Shown: positions 22,187-33,751 of the stretch, in pieces
Position numbering within the stretch: position 1 is the stretch's first letter
Layout: every line of letters starts with the position of its first letter
Assembly: GCA_030248065.1 (NCBI GenBank)
Contig: JASAMV010009104.1
Coordinates: 41,233 to 105,232 of the forward strand
Length of the DNA: 64,000 nucleotides
DNA from: Rhynchonema sp. JSB1_4
Lineage: Eukaryota; Nematoda; Chromadorea; Monhysterida; Xyalidae
Direction of reading: 5' to 3'
Made by a program: the position numbers and the translations under genes
The notes under the pieces: generated by a model
Seen by the model: the letters and a program-made list of their open reading frames with translations, nothing else
The model's database searches: none
What the model was told of the DNA's origin: nothing

Positions 22187-24835
22187 CTAGCCCGACCACG
22201 GATAGAACTGTTGGGCGCGTTTCGTTGCTTCGTAGTCGGGGAAGCCGGCCGATCGTTTGCCTGACCACGCGTAGAATTGGCTGCAATCACGCACATTGGA
22301 ATGAGAAACGCAGATATCGTACGGCTACCTAACAGCCAGATAATGTGTGTAATACTGGTACGTTAATTCCCATCTACACAAAGGGTAACAGAGGCAATCA
22401 TAAGATAAATGGTATGTAAGGGATCGTATAACGGTCCTATTCCTTATTTGATGTACAGACAGCGCTGGCCACGTGACTTGTTGAAATTTGACTAGTCAAC
22501 TGCAATCAGAGATACTTACGCTCGTTTCTTTCCCGACCAGGCGTAGAATGGCGCGCGTTTGTCACCGATGCTGTCGTCGTCATCAAAGGTGCCACTTCGT
22601 TTGCCTGAAATATCAGGGAACGTATGTACATTGTCTGGCTTTCGTTTAATCTCAAAACCCCCAAATTTCTGACCTGACCACGCATAAAAAGGCGCCCTCT
22701 TTTTGCCGGACCAGGCGTAGAACGGCGCACGTTTGTCTAATCCATCATCGCTACCTGAAAATGAGATTCCAAACTTGAGGCACATACATAGTACTGTCGT
22801 CCAACTGTTGTCGGCAACTCTCATGTGTAATTTCTGACGCTCATTTAGGGCTGCTTGAGTTGACACAACTGCATCATTAGCCCAGACTGATCTTCACGTG
22901 GTGTCCTTGACACTGCCAAAAATAGATATCGACATAATACATACATAGGGTAAGTCTCTGACGGAAGTTTTCCATGTTCGAAAAATAGCATTGAATCCTT
23001 TTCTTTGAAACGCTCTGGAAACAAAGCAGATAAAAACTTTAATCATCATACGGAAGTGCTTTTGTCTTCGATGCATTTTTTTCAGTCTTCGATGAACTCA
23101 GTATACTGAGTTGTGCATCGAGAAATTTTCGAATTTTGAAATAATAAAAAAAAAAATTTTTTTTTAACTTTTGGAACGAATTTTTTTTTTTTCAAGGATT
23201 AAAAATAGAAAAATTTTTTTTTTAATAACCACTAAAGAAAAAAAAAATCAAAATTTTTTTTTTTAAAGAACCACTGCTTGAAACTACGCCTCACAAATCG
23301 ATTCCATCAGCTGACTCAAAAGCCTGTAGCTGCCTGGTGGCCGGGCAAATGAGCAAAGCACATTTGAGCAAGACCACTTTGAGCAAGTAAAAAAAGGGCA
23401 GAGCCAAAATAGCAGAGCTCTTATTTTGCCCAATGATTCCGGCTTGGGCTGATTTATGTATCAGGCTTAAAGGGGGCGCGACATTATACATTTTTGGAAT
23501 GACACACGCCAATATTACTGCAGAAATGACAAGAAGACATCTGAAGTCACACGTTTTGAAAAGACAATGCTGTCGAACTTCGAAGATTTCATTCAGAAAT
23601 TCACCCCGGAATGTCTACTGCAAGGAACAAAGTTCAGTTTGCTGTAGTCGCTCGGCTCCCTGGAAACCAGGCATCGAGCTCGAAAAATGGAACAAGAAAA
23701 TGTTTAGGGCCAAACACATGGTTCTAAACAGGTACAATTTTATAACACTGGAAATGTCTGTTTGGGCCACACTGTGAGATAGACTTGAACCACTAATTTC
23801 GACCAGCGTGAAAGATGTTCGTTAGACGTAGGGGAAGAACTTTTACGCTGATCGAAATCAGTGCTTCATGTATATCTCACAGTGTGGCCCAAACGAAAAT
23901 TCCCTGTGTTATAAAATTGTACCTCTTTAGAACCATGCGCTTGTCCGATTCATGGCATCGCTGTGGGAAAGACGACTTTGGAACATTTTCTTGTTTCATT
24001 TTTTGAACTCGATGCCTGATTTTCACGGAGCCGAGCGACTACAGCAGATTGAACTTTGTCCCTTGCAGTCGACATTCGGAGGTGAATTTCTGAATGAAAT
24101 CTTCGAAGTTCGACCTCATTGTCTTTTCAAAACATGTTACTTCAGATGTCTTCTTGTCGTTTCTGCAGTAATATTGGTGTGTGGCACACCAAAAATGTAT
24201 AATGTCGCGCACCCTTTAAAGGTGGAGTTATACTTGTCCATTTTGGGCTTGTAGACAATGCGGACAAATTTTTGTTTGAATCATATTTTGTGATAGGGTT
24301 GGGGCATAAATTTCCACCAGCGTGAAAGTTGTTCCCCTGCACCAAATGAACAACTTTTATGCTGGACGAAATTTATGCTGTACCTCTATCACAAAATTTG
24401 ATTAGAACAAAAATTTGTCCTCATTGTCTACAAGCCCAAAATGGACAAGTATAACTCCAGCTTAAGGCCTAGGCCTACACTTAGGCTTAGTTTTGTGTTT
24501 GGGCTTAGGCTTAGGCGACGAGCTTTGTACTTCATATATCCTTGTTCCGGGAAACGGCAGTGAGCGGCCACAATGTAGGTCTATTTGTTTTTAGGTTCTG
24601 CTCTTTTGGCCTCTGCTCTTTTTCACTTGCTCAAAGTGGTCTTGCGTACCTACTGTATATTACCTGATTGACTGCGTTTGCCTGACCAGGCGTAGAAGGG
24701 CGCGCGTTTGTCCGAGTCGACGTCGTGTTTCTTTTCTTTCTCATTTTTCTCCTCCTCCGACGTCGCGGCGCACACGACCACCGCCAATGCTAATAAAAAG
24801 ATTTGCTGCCACCGTGAAGCCGAACTGAGAAGCAT
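22187..24835 (-). CDS. Kinin-like neuropeptide precursor 2 (APFYAWS-amide repeats), 143 aa
   Basis: Exons in transcript order: 24835-24664, 22754-22674, 22604-22520, 22280-22187; phases agree. Exon 1 encodes a signal peptide (about residues 1-24, ending VVVCAA), a Glu/Lys-rich spacer and the first peptide. There are four APFYAWSG copies flanked by KR, KKR or DKR, one QFYAWSG and a terminal AQQFYPWSG. The last ends at the stop codon, so its terminal Gly can be used directly for amidation. FxxWS-amide is the lymnokinin-type kinin ending. The 69-bp intron between exons 2 and 3 splits the amidation Gly codon; it is a multiple of three and open, so retention would replace one kinin by a longer peptide. 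The first intron (1.9 kb) holds the nested transposon stack. It is probably a paralogue of kinin-like gene 1. Confidence 0.88.
23100..23275. repeat. A/T homopolymer-rich tract
   Basis: Alternating A and T runs of 8-12 bases with short separators, inside the first intron of kinin-like gene 2. No coding or RNA signal. Confidence 0.7.
23471..24215. mobile_element. TTAA-targeted foldback element, family B, nested
   Basis: Starts AGGGGGCGCGACATTATACA and ends with the inverted form GTCGCGCACCCT, flanked by TTAA at 23467-23470 and 24216-24219. Long inverted arms include an AGCGTGAAAG-type centre similar to that of family A. No transposase frame. TTAA duplications with GGG-rich termini recall piggyBac-mobilised MITEs. 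Confidence 0.75.
24220..24461. mobile_element. Foldback MITE, family A, second copy
   Basis: Near-identical in structure to 12384-12626. It is flanked by TTAA at 24216-24219 (shared with the right flank of family B) and 24462-24465, so the two elements sit head to tail on one TTAA each inside the family C host. Confidence 0.8.
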
Positions 24836-27800
24836 ATTCTACTTATCGCGCGTATCGTGGTGCTGCCAACAACTGGATCACGCTCTGCACAACTCCGGCC
24901 ACTGTATGTGGGCTGAAGATAGCGAAATCGATCAGTGTGAATATTTTGCGTTGTGCGGTAATGGGAAACATTTTATAAAAAACTAAAAGTACGAAAGTAC
25001 GCGAATAGAAACTGGCTGATTAGGGGAACAGCGCTTGAGGTCTGAATGCCGGGTGATAACGAAACCTGTGAAAAAACGACTCTCATGATAGATGGCCTGG
25101 TGCTAATCTGAGAGACCTTCTGCAGGTACGCATGTACAGTATGAATGTACGTAAGTAAGTACCATCTGTATCAGTATCCATCTCGTACATACATGTACAT
25201 ATATACAGTACATGCCTAAAATATTTAGCTCGTGCTGGTGCGATTGTCTATTCCTTGCAAGCAAGCTGGCTGCTTCACAGTTTTTTGTTCTTTGTCTCTA
25301 ATGAATAACAACCGACGCTTACGCGCTGTGTTTGTCTTGAGCGCTGAATACGGCACAGCTATTTAAAAAAGTGATCGAACATTTTGTTTGTGTGGGGTGA
25401 ACTGGAGTCAGAATTTATTTATTGGGTATAAAACCGCCCACGTACGCGATACCGCATGAGATGAGTCACCAATGGCGGACCTGTTTTGCCTGATCTGAGC
25501 ATGACACCAGAACGACGACAACTGATGCAACTGCCATTTTCACCTGATTCGCAGACATTCAACGTGCATTTGTCAGGTGCTTGGCCAAACGAGACTCGTA
25601 ACAACAGAAGCAGCGCTATTTTGGCTCACCGAACAAATGGGGGACTCATCAAATGATCACGTTCAAAGCCCCGTGCACGATATGATTTTTTTTAACATTG
25701 GGAGCGCATTAGAAATGCATTGCAAATATTAATTCTCAACGTGATGATCGTGAGAAAGACCATGTACTGGACGCTAGACAATATCAGCGATAAAAGGGCC
25801 ATATGAGTTTACCTTAAATGGAGACACACATGCCTATTGCCAAGCTGATGTTGTGTCTCCAATTTCGATCGGGTTAGGTGTCGAGCCAATGGTCTTGCAA
25901 GTTGACCCTATCCGTCACCGAAATGGAAAAAATCGGAACAACCACTTTTTGTGGCGGTAGAAATGAGTACTTCAAAATGAATTTACAAAGCGTTTTCATG
26001 GCAGACGTCCGCTGAAATGATCAAGAACGAAGCGCCCCGCCCGCCACAAATTATTCAACCTTTTTAAGGACTAGTGACAGTGATTTGCTCAAAACACTGA
26101 TTCAGCATACTTTATCAGGCAAGAGGCCCCTGCCGTATACGCGGCCTGACATTTTGAAGCCCGACCGGCGGGTGAGGCCTACCAACGTAGAGATAAACAA
26201 ACTTGAGAGCAAAGCAATACACTGAAATCGAAGCACACGCGTGGTCGTTGAACGCTGATGGCATTATAATCTGTGAAGCAATTGTCTACCAGGATAATGT
26301 CTGGCAATGTTTACTGCATACTCGTGTTCATTTGTTGGCAATACTATACGACGATACGTCACGGAGTTAGTGGGGTGAAAAGGCAGCTGATCCATGGGCA
26401 CGTGTACACAACTAGAAAAGTAGCCAAATTTAAAAATTAAATACCTGTATTCTAGCAGAAGATTATGTTCGATTTGGTTGCGCCGGTTTGCTGAATGAAA
26501 CAAACTGCTGCTCAACAATGAAATGAATACAACGCCCACGTTCAAGTTGTACTACGACATTTGTGTACCTATATGCTATGCAACAATAGTGTTCGAAGTT
26601 CGTGAGCGTTTTTTAAACGGTTTTTTTGCTCGTGGTAAATACTGCACCTTGCTTGCTATATGCATATAGCTCTGCGTAAGGTAACGTAAGCAGTGACTTG
26701 TGGTTGTGATTGTGAATGAACTGTGAAAATTAACAGTCAAAACTGATCAGCTGCGGACACACGACACAAACAAGGACGAATAGGGTCAACAGAACCGAAC
26801 TGAGGGGATTCGTAATGATGGAAAACGTGTGGATGTAAGGAAGGCATTTGATGTGCAAGATGCAACCGTGATGACAGTCTGAATAGTGGGTCTACTAGTG
26901 CCTGCTGTGTGCATATATACCTCTGTAGGCTTTGGGACCAACGCTTTTGGGTGCCCAATACCAAATATTTGCTCTAAGGTTGGATTGTACGGAATGAGAA
27001 AGTGATCTGATGAGTTTTGTGCCGTACAAGCGCATGGGACAAGCACATGGGTCACCTAGCCAAGCATTTCACGTACTGTATGTATTGTGGCTTGTGGTGT
27101 ACCTTGGTGTACATCGGTTTTGGTAGAACACGCACGTATACATACGTAAGTGCAAATGCGGAGGCGATGAAAATTTTTTAGCAGCGAGCGATATAAAAGC
27201 AGGTTGTTGTTGTTCGTCAGATGCGGACTTTTATGTCTTACCATTGGTCTCAAAAATGAAGATTTGTAACGATTGACACACCCAGAACATGATTGACCAA
27301 GGCCACATTCAACACAGACCACAAAGCAAACCGGAAGTCGCCCTTGTACGTCAGGGTGTGGCGCTGGGGAAATTTTTTTAATTTCGTCGCTGTGCGGTGC
27401 GCTAATCCCTTTGCAGTTCACAGGTCCAGCCGAGGGGTGTTTCGTGCTAAAATAATCCATTCAGCCGCGCCTGCTTTCATATATGAGCGATTATTTGAGC
27501 AATATTGGTACCGGTGGGACATCTCCATCGGCATTCGTCAAACTGGGGACAGATGCTGCCGAGAAAAACAAGTTACAGTAATTGGTTGGTCCGGCAGAAT
27601 TGGCGCTATAGGTCTCAATTAAAACACGGGCAATTTTACTTCGACGCCGTACACGACTACCGATGCACGTGCATTAAGTGATGTGCATTGAGTGGGCATG
27701 CGCGAAACGACCTAGTGCCCAATACTGGCGGCATTTGCGTCCGCAAGTGATGTGCCGTTCGCGCCCGTCTGTCATCGTGTCGTTTCTGGGTGCAGACAGA

Positions 27801-30800
27801 CCAACTGGAATGTATGAAACTTTATGATCGGTGCTCAAGGTCAGATCAATTCCGTGTCATTACGGTAGAATCAGTGGGTGGCTGCTCGCCAGGGGCACAG
27901 GTGACCGGGAAACGCTCTGTCATTCATTATGCGTGTTTGCTATAGTTGTCATCAGGCGATTGCGGGTACAAATTCGATTGCTTAGAGTCTTGATGCCAGA
28001 TTTACTTACAGTATGCGGTACCCTATGTGTACATTACTTTGTGCCCTTTAGCAGGACTCCAAAAACGACAAACACGAAAACCGCTGCTGTTTTTGACATC
28101 TTTAACAACAGAAAGCTTCATGAACATCCATGTTGAAACCCAACACCAATCAGTGGTTTCAAGACTATACCAGTGGTGGTTTGATAACAGAAAACACGTC
28201 AGGATGTCAAGTACCGTGCCCGACTCGGGCCAGACCGGAAAGCGCAAACAGTCGACGTTGGCTGTCTGGATCACAGGTGCTAAACGGCTCGATGTAGTGC
28301 TGTTGGTAAGAAAGCATATGAAGGTTACATACAGTGTATGTACATATAAACATTGAACCCGGAGACAAGCAATTCAACAACCAGCAGTTGCACATCGGTC
28401 TAGAACCAAGCAAACGGGAAACAAAAAAAGAATGATATAACCTGATACCGCATTCGCTCGTGGTGGGCTACAAACGGTAGCTGGTGCTCCATGGGGATGC
28501 ATCAGGTAGTCAGCCAGTGTCCCCAGCACACTATGTGCACTTTTTTGCTGCTTGCAATTAGAATTTGAGCGCAGACATTGTATACTGCATGCGTAAGTAC
28601 AGGGAAGGGAGCACGGGAGCGGTGCGCTGGTTCTATGTGTATCTATTCCATGATTTATAGCAGCAACGGGACAGGCACTCATCTACTATGCCGCTCCTTG
28701 GCGCAACAAATGTATCGGCGATCAGGGGTTAGAGTGTGCGACTCGGTAAATCGCAAGTCGGACGAATATCAAGATCATCTGCTTCCAGCGCACCAAACAG
28801 ACTTTTTACAAAATTACAAAATGTTGCGTAGGTGACCCCTGGTATTGCATCTACACTTACATGTACCTATATCTCTTTCTGCGAGTTCCCAAGTGTGTGA
28901 TGACCAAAGAGCAATAAGATCATCGAACAATGCTGCAAAGCCGCAGATTGTATGAAGCCAGTCACACTTTGTGGTTTGGTATAGGTACTGTATCTTAGCT
29001 GCATATGTACACATAAATTCGCAAAAAACCCACTATATAAACAAGTGCTTCGACAAACACGAACATACACAATTGACCTGAAGCATTTCTAAACAAGCAT
29101 CACACGACCAGAGAACGATAATAAACAGATGAGACCAAGGGGGTGTGGCACGTGACGTGCGTGTCGGGATTGCGCATCATCGTGTAGTGGTAGGCAGGCA
29201 TGTGAGTGGGACCTCATGCGTTGAGTATCATGTTGAGGCACATACTGATGCTGTTTTCAGTGTTTTCACTAGCAATTCAACAAAACTTTATCAGATAATA
29301 CGCACATCACCATGCACAACAACCATAGAGCAATGTGTTTAAGAGCAGCCAGAACACACAGAGACACAGACGGTTCCCATTCCCAGGCATAAGCAACATG
29401 AAAATCACTACCGACAGATGCAAATATGCCAATATAAGCTAAAGTGGTCTCTTCTGTTGGTATTGTGTACGTTATGTGGCATGGGTGCACTTTCAAATGC
29501 TGTGGCGGACGCAGAATTTGGCAACAAAGTGCAGTCTCGACAACTTTCACGACGACGGTCTTAAAGTTTCTGCCAGCCGGCCCCTTCCATCGAGCGTAAT
29601 GTGCACTACTGTTGGAAGTACATATGTATACCTACAGTAATGCTGCCCGAGAGCTGGACATTACACATGACACAAAAATGAAAAAAAAACACTGAAATGA
29701 ACTTGGACGGGCACAAAAGCTTGTTCCCGAGGGCTTTTGACATTAGAATACACAAGTTCACATCAGAGTCTGACTGGCAGATTGACTTGCGCGCGGCGAC
29801 AAAGACAATGCAGCCACTTCATTTCGATTTGCGACCGATGACGCCGTGCAGAGATTAGCTTAGTCCAATGTCGTTGACACAAGTCGTCGAATTTCATGCA
29901 ACGCAAGCGGCGGTGCTAATGTCTGTCGTCAACAAAGCCAAAACGCTGATGTACTGCATGTGCGTGTTGTGGCGACCCTTGCAACGTAATGTACTGATTT
30001 CTGCTTGCTGTCATTTGGCGCTGCGCTTTGATTCAAGCTGCGCTTTTTTGCCCCAAGTGCCCTCTGGTTGTGCAAGCGCTCGATCCACCTTGTACGATAT
30101 GAGGAGCCGAAAAGCTGCGTTCGACGACTTGTGTCGACGACAATACGATTAGCGCCGTCGTTGTGGACACACGCTTTGGTCCGCTCATCAAAAATGCGCG
30201 TTCGCGGACTTTCGTATACACGATTGCGAAAAGTGGGTTGGTAACAGGCACACATTGTTGTTGAACCCATCATCGACGACAAGTTTTATGCTTGCAATCA
30301 GGGACATCACTGTACACGTTAGCGCTAAAGACGTTTTTTGTGCGGTTGATGTTTCAAAATCCTGCGTCAAAGCTACGTCACTCGCATTTCTGGTCTGGGC
30401 GTGCGTGCAAAACTGGCATGCGTGCGTGTTCCCATCGAACGCAAAAGACTTTATTTATGTCCGCATGCGTCTTGTGATTTGATAATAAGAAAATGAATGG
30501 CGCGAGTTAATCAAAACTTATTGCGCCATTTTGAAAAAAACAGCTGCGTCATTCGACAGAACTTGAAACCAGTAAAGCTTGGAGGTTATTACCAATTTTA
30601 TATTTCTTCATGATCAAGTGCAAAATAAGTTTTTTTCGTCATGGTAAAAGCGAGCGAAACGCCAGGACAGAACAAATATACATACATAGCTACTGTATAT
30701 GTACAAGACCAGACAAACACCAGTAGGTTTGGTTGAGCAAGCCTTCTTGCCCAAAAGCTATACATGGAACAACGAACGAATTGTGGGAGTGCAGTGCAAG

Positions 30801-33487
30801 CAGCACACGTCCATAAATGATGCATGCGACGTCAGGCTGGCTTATTAGCGAAAAAGCAATGAAATGTCCCGTCGGTAATGAAGCGTGCTGAAATCTGACA
30901 TGCGAGTTTCGGGCGAATTTCGGCATGGTTTTTTGGTAAAGCTACAGTTTGCGAATGTTGCTAGGCGAAACGAATTACCGGTGCGACCAGTCAAACCTAA
31001 GTTATTGGGTCTGCGAAGAAGCTGGTGAAATGCGCGCGACTTACGAAGTACTAACACCACACAGTCAAAGATATGTACATCAGAATATAGCGTCTGCAAC
31101 ACCGTTTCATGGATAAGAGGTCTGTGTAATACTGGTTGGAATGGAAAATTAGGGATGTATTTCATGGAAAATTGGCCGTTATTTCAGGCGGTGCGCGAGA
31201 GTGAGAGAGCCCGTCAGAAGCGAGAAAGTCGATAACTGTCATAAGAATGGCATTTCATGGGATTGAGTTGGTGTGAAGGCATGGCTGCTTGGTGAATGAT
31301 AAAAAAAAGTTCATTTATTTAATGAAGACGTCACGGGCTGCTACTGTCATGTGAGTCAAACACAAAACTGGACACAGTGACTTAACGTTGCAAATATTGG
31401 ACACCAAGGTTTGATTCCGACACCGCCCACTGCATCAAAGTTTAGTTCCAAGAACCATTTTTTCAACTATACGTGTTAACATACATCTCTACATAATCTA
31501 AGGTCCACATCATAATGGGTGTAGCAGGAACAGCGATCTTCAGAAGGTTCCTCAGCTCAGAGTACCCGGGGGTTCAAACAAAAGGTCTTGCTGGTGCACA
31601 AGTGCGGCAAGTTCCAGTCTGTGACCATGATATGGTGCTCATAAATATTGCAAGTGTTCCCAAGCCACATGCATGACGAACAATAGAATCACACTAAATG
31701 TTGGTCGCGCGTCATGGAGATGGCACAACAGGTCAACAGTGCATACGTATCAATACATGGTCAACCCGGGTGCCGCTTACGATGATAGTCATTTACGAAC
31801 GAACTATTCGTTGTTGGCGAGTTGTTTGCAAGGATACCCAGTCAGCTACAAAGTATACAATGCACAATGCTTGCTGCTTCTCTGCCACAAGCAACAGGGG
31901 TTCAAACGAGATCCTGATCCAAAAATTTTGAACTAAATCCCAATCTCGGTCCCGAACTTTTTGTCTCGATCCCGAAACTTTTCGGGATTATTAGTCTTCT
32001 ACCATCAGCAACATTTTTCGTCGACTTGTACTCAAAATTGTTGTTTTTTATCATGTTGCATATTTCGACTCCCTATCGTTTCTTTTCATATCATTTTCAT
32101 CCATAAAGGACTTTCAAGTGATTTCGAGTGATAAAAGTTGAAACACAGAAACAAAATCTCCAGTTCTTACACATTAAGAATATTTGCGCTGATCCCGATC
32201 CCGAATCCTGATCCCGAAAATTTGGCTAATCCCAATACCGAAAATTCTGGCGAAAGTCCATTCAGAACAACACCAAGCATCGACACGATATGATTTCAAT
32301 TCACATTAGATTTTCATGTTTTTCTAACAGGATTTGCCACATTGCCTGTGGGCGTTTGCATTCACCTGGCACTGGAGGTGCAAAAACTCAAATAAATAAA
32401 ATAAAAAATACGATGCAAAAACTCAAATAAATAAAATAAAAAAAACTGCAATGGCGCCCTGGGCCTTGTCAATGACAAAAGCGCCAGTGGTTACCATCGT
32501 AAGCCGAAAATGCTCCAGCTCAACTTTGTGGGTTGAGCGAAACATAAGCGGTCACTACTGATATCTTTTGACAGCAAAGTGCTGTCTTGTGGACGTGCTT
32601 TGCACAAAAGTTGATAGATCAATAACGATACGATTTAGCCTTGCGGGACGTCGCAACTTTGAAGGCAAGGACGGCAACTATACATGTACATACGTTTAGA
32701 CTGTCTTACATACATAGGCTTTTTTACACTGTAATGTAAGCCAAGTCGAGCCAAGTACGCATAGTCGTGGTCATGGCGCTAGCATTCAACGTCGATAAGA
32801 TCCCAAATCTGCTGGGTTCTGTTTTACTCACGCAAGATGTTCTTTCGGTAATATCAAGTGTAATGACAGAGCTATAAATCTATTCAAGGTTGTGCAAAAC
32901 ATTTCACCGCGATTCGAAGAACCAGCACTGCAGCAGACAGGAATGAAAGATCGCTTAATCTGCGATCGGAGTTTCATTTCACGATGAAACGCACTCCTAC
33001 GCAAATATGGCAAGTATACGCACACAAGTGTGCAATGAGCGGATACGATTACAAAAACAGTGGGATTACGCACGCGTGTGACTTGGGGCTAAAACTAACG
33101 GTTGATGGCCGGCACCCGGCACACGGGAACCGACGCGACCAGCGGGCTCATGTGCGCTGATGTCAACCGCGCTTTTGTGTGCTTTGTATGGCATTTTGTT
33201 TCTTTTCGTGCTGCTGTGCACTGAGTACCTACGCCCGCTCGGACATAAACGCAGTCGCAACCCCCCAGCCAAACGCACACTGCTGGCAGTCGGGGGCCGG
33301 CGGTGATCTGCCGACCTGTTGCTTGCTGCTGCCACTGTACCGCCTCAGTGTCACAGCGGGGTTCCAATATGCGCGCGACACCAAACCCAATTGGTCAAGT
33401 GGCACAAGTGCGTGAGTTGCAAAACCGGATGTTTGCACACGTGGATTGTATTGAACCGAGTTGTACACACAGATCATGTTCTGTCTG
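24836..33487. other. Gene-poor stretch
   Basis: No supportable gene. It holds several ACAT/TACAGTA islands (25130-25215, 29615-29645, 30678-30705, 32680-32715), one recurrent decamer at 30347-30356, clustered CCCGA(A/T)-type short repeats at 31940-32000 and 32190-32260, and a small direct duplication at 32378-32445. Confidence 0.45.
32378..32445. repeat. Tandem duplication of an A/T-rich 33-35-bp unit
   Basis: TGCAAAAACTCAAATAAATA and the following AAATAAAAAA occur twice in a row, separated only by a few bases. Confidence 0.6.
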
Positions 33488-33730
33488 TATAGTAAATTTC
33501 CAAATTCGCTGCCGCACAGTAAAGTACGCCCCATAGCTAATGTCAGGTTCTAAACCCAAAAATAAACTTGTGAAACATTCGGACAGCCAACACACACGCA
33601 GCTTGCCAGTCAGCCAGGCAGCTGCGCTCAATGTTTCAGAACCGCACATGGTGAGCGTTCGGGTTTATAACTTGACATTAACTATGGGGAGTATTTTACT
33701 GTGCGGCAGCGAATTTGGAAATTTACTATA
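33488..33730. mobile_element. Foldback MITE with 65-70-bp inverted ends
   Basis: TATAGTAAATTTCCAAATTC at the left is the exact complement of the right end (GAATTTGGAAATTTACTATA). The match continues through GCTGCCGCACAGTAAA to about 65-70 bp with few mismatches. The middle is unique. Confidence 0.8.
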
Positions 33731-33751
33731 CCTACATGCAAGCCGTTTGGT

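Larger units (their letters stand above)
23337..24645. mobile_element. Foldback MITE, family C, second copy, interrupted by two nested elements
   Basis: The left part (23337-23466) and right part (24466-24645) match the element at 1335-1626 in reverse orientation (ends GAGCAAAGCACATTTGAGC and CACTTGCTCAAAGTGGTCTT). The outer 30 bp or so of the right end are missing. The inner TTAA corresponds exactly to 1488-1491 of the intact copy and is where elements B and A are inserted. Confidence 0.8.

Noticed and set aside
23433..23777. 114-codon open frame in kinin-like gene 2 intron
   Set aside because: It lies across the border of nested foldback elements; coding is an artefact of the insertion.
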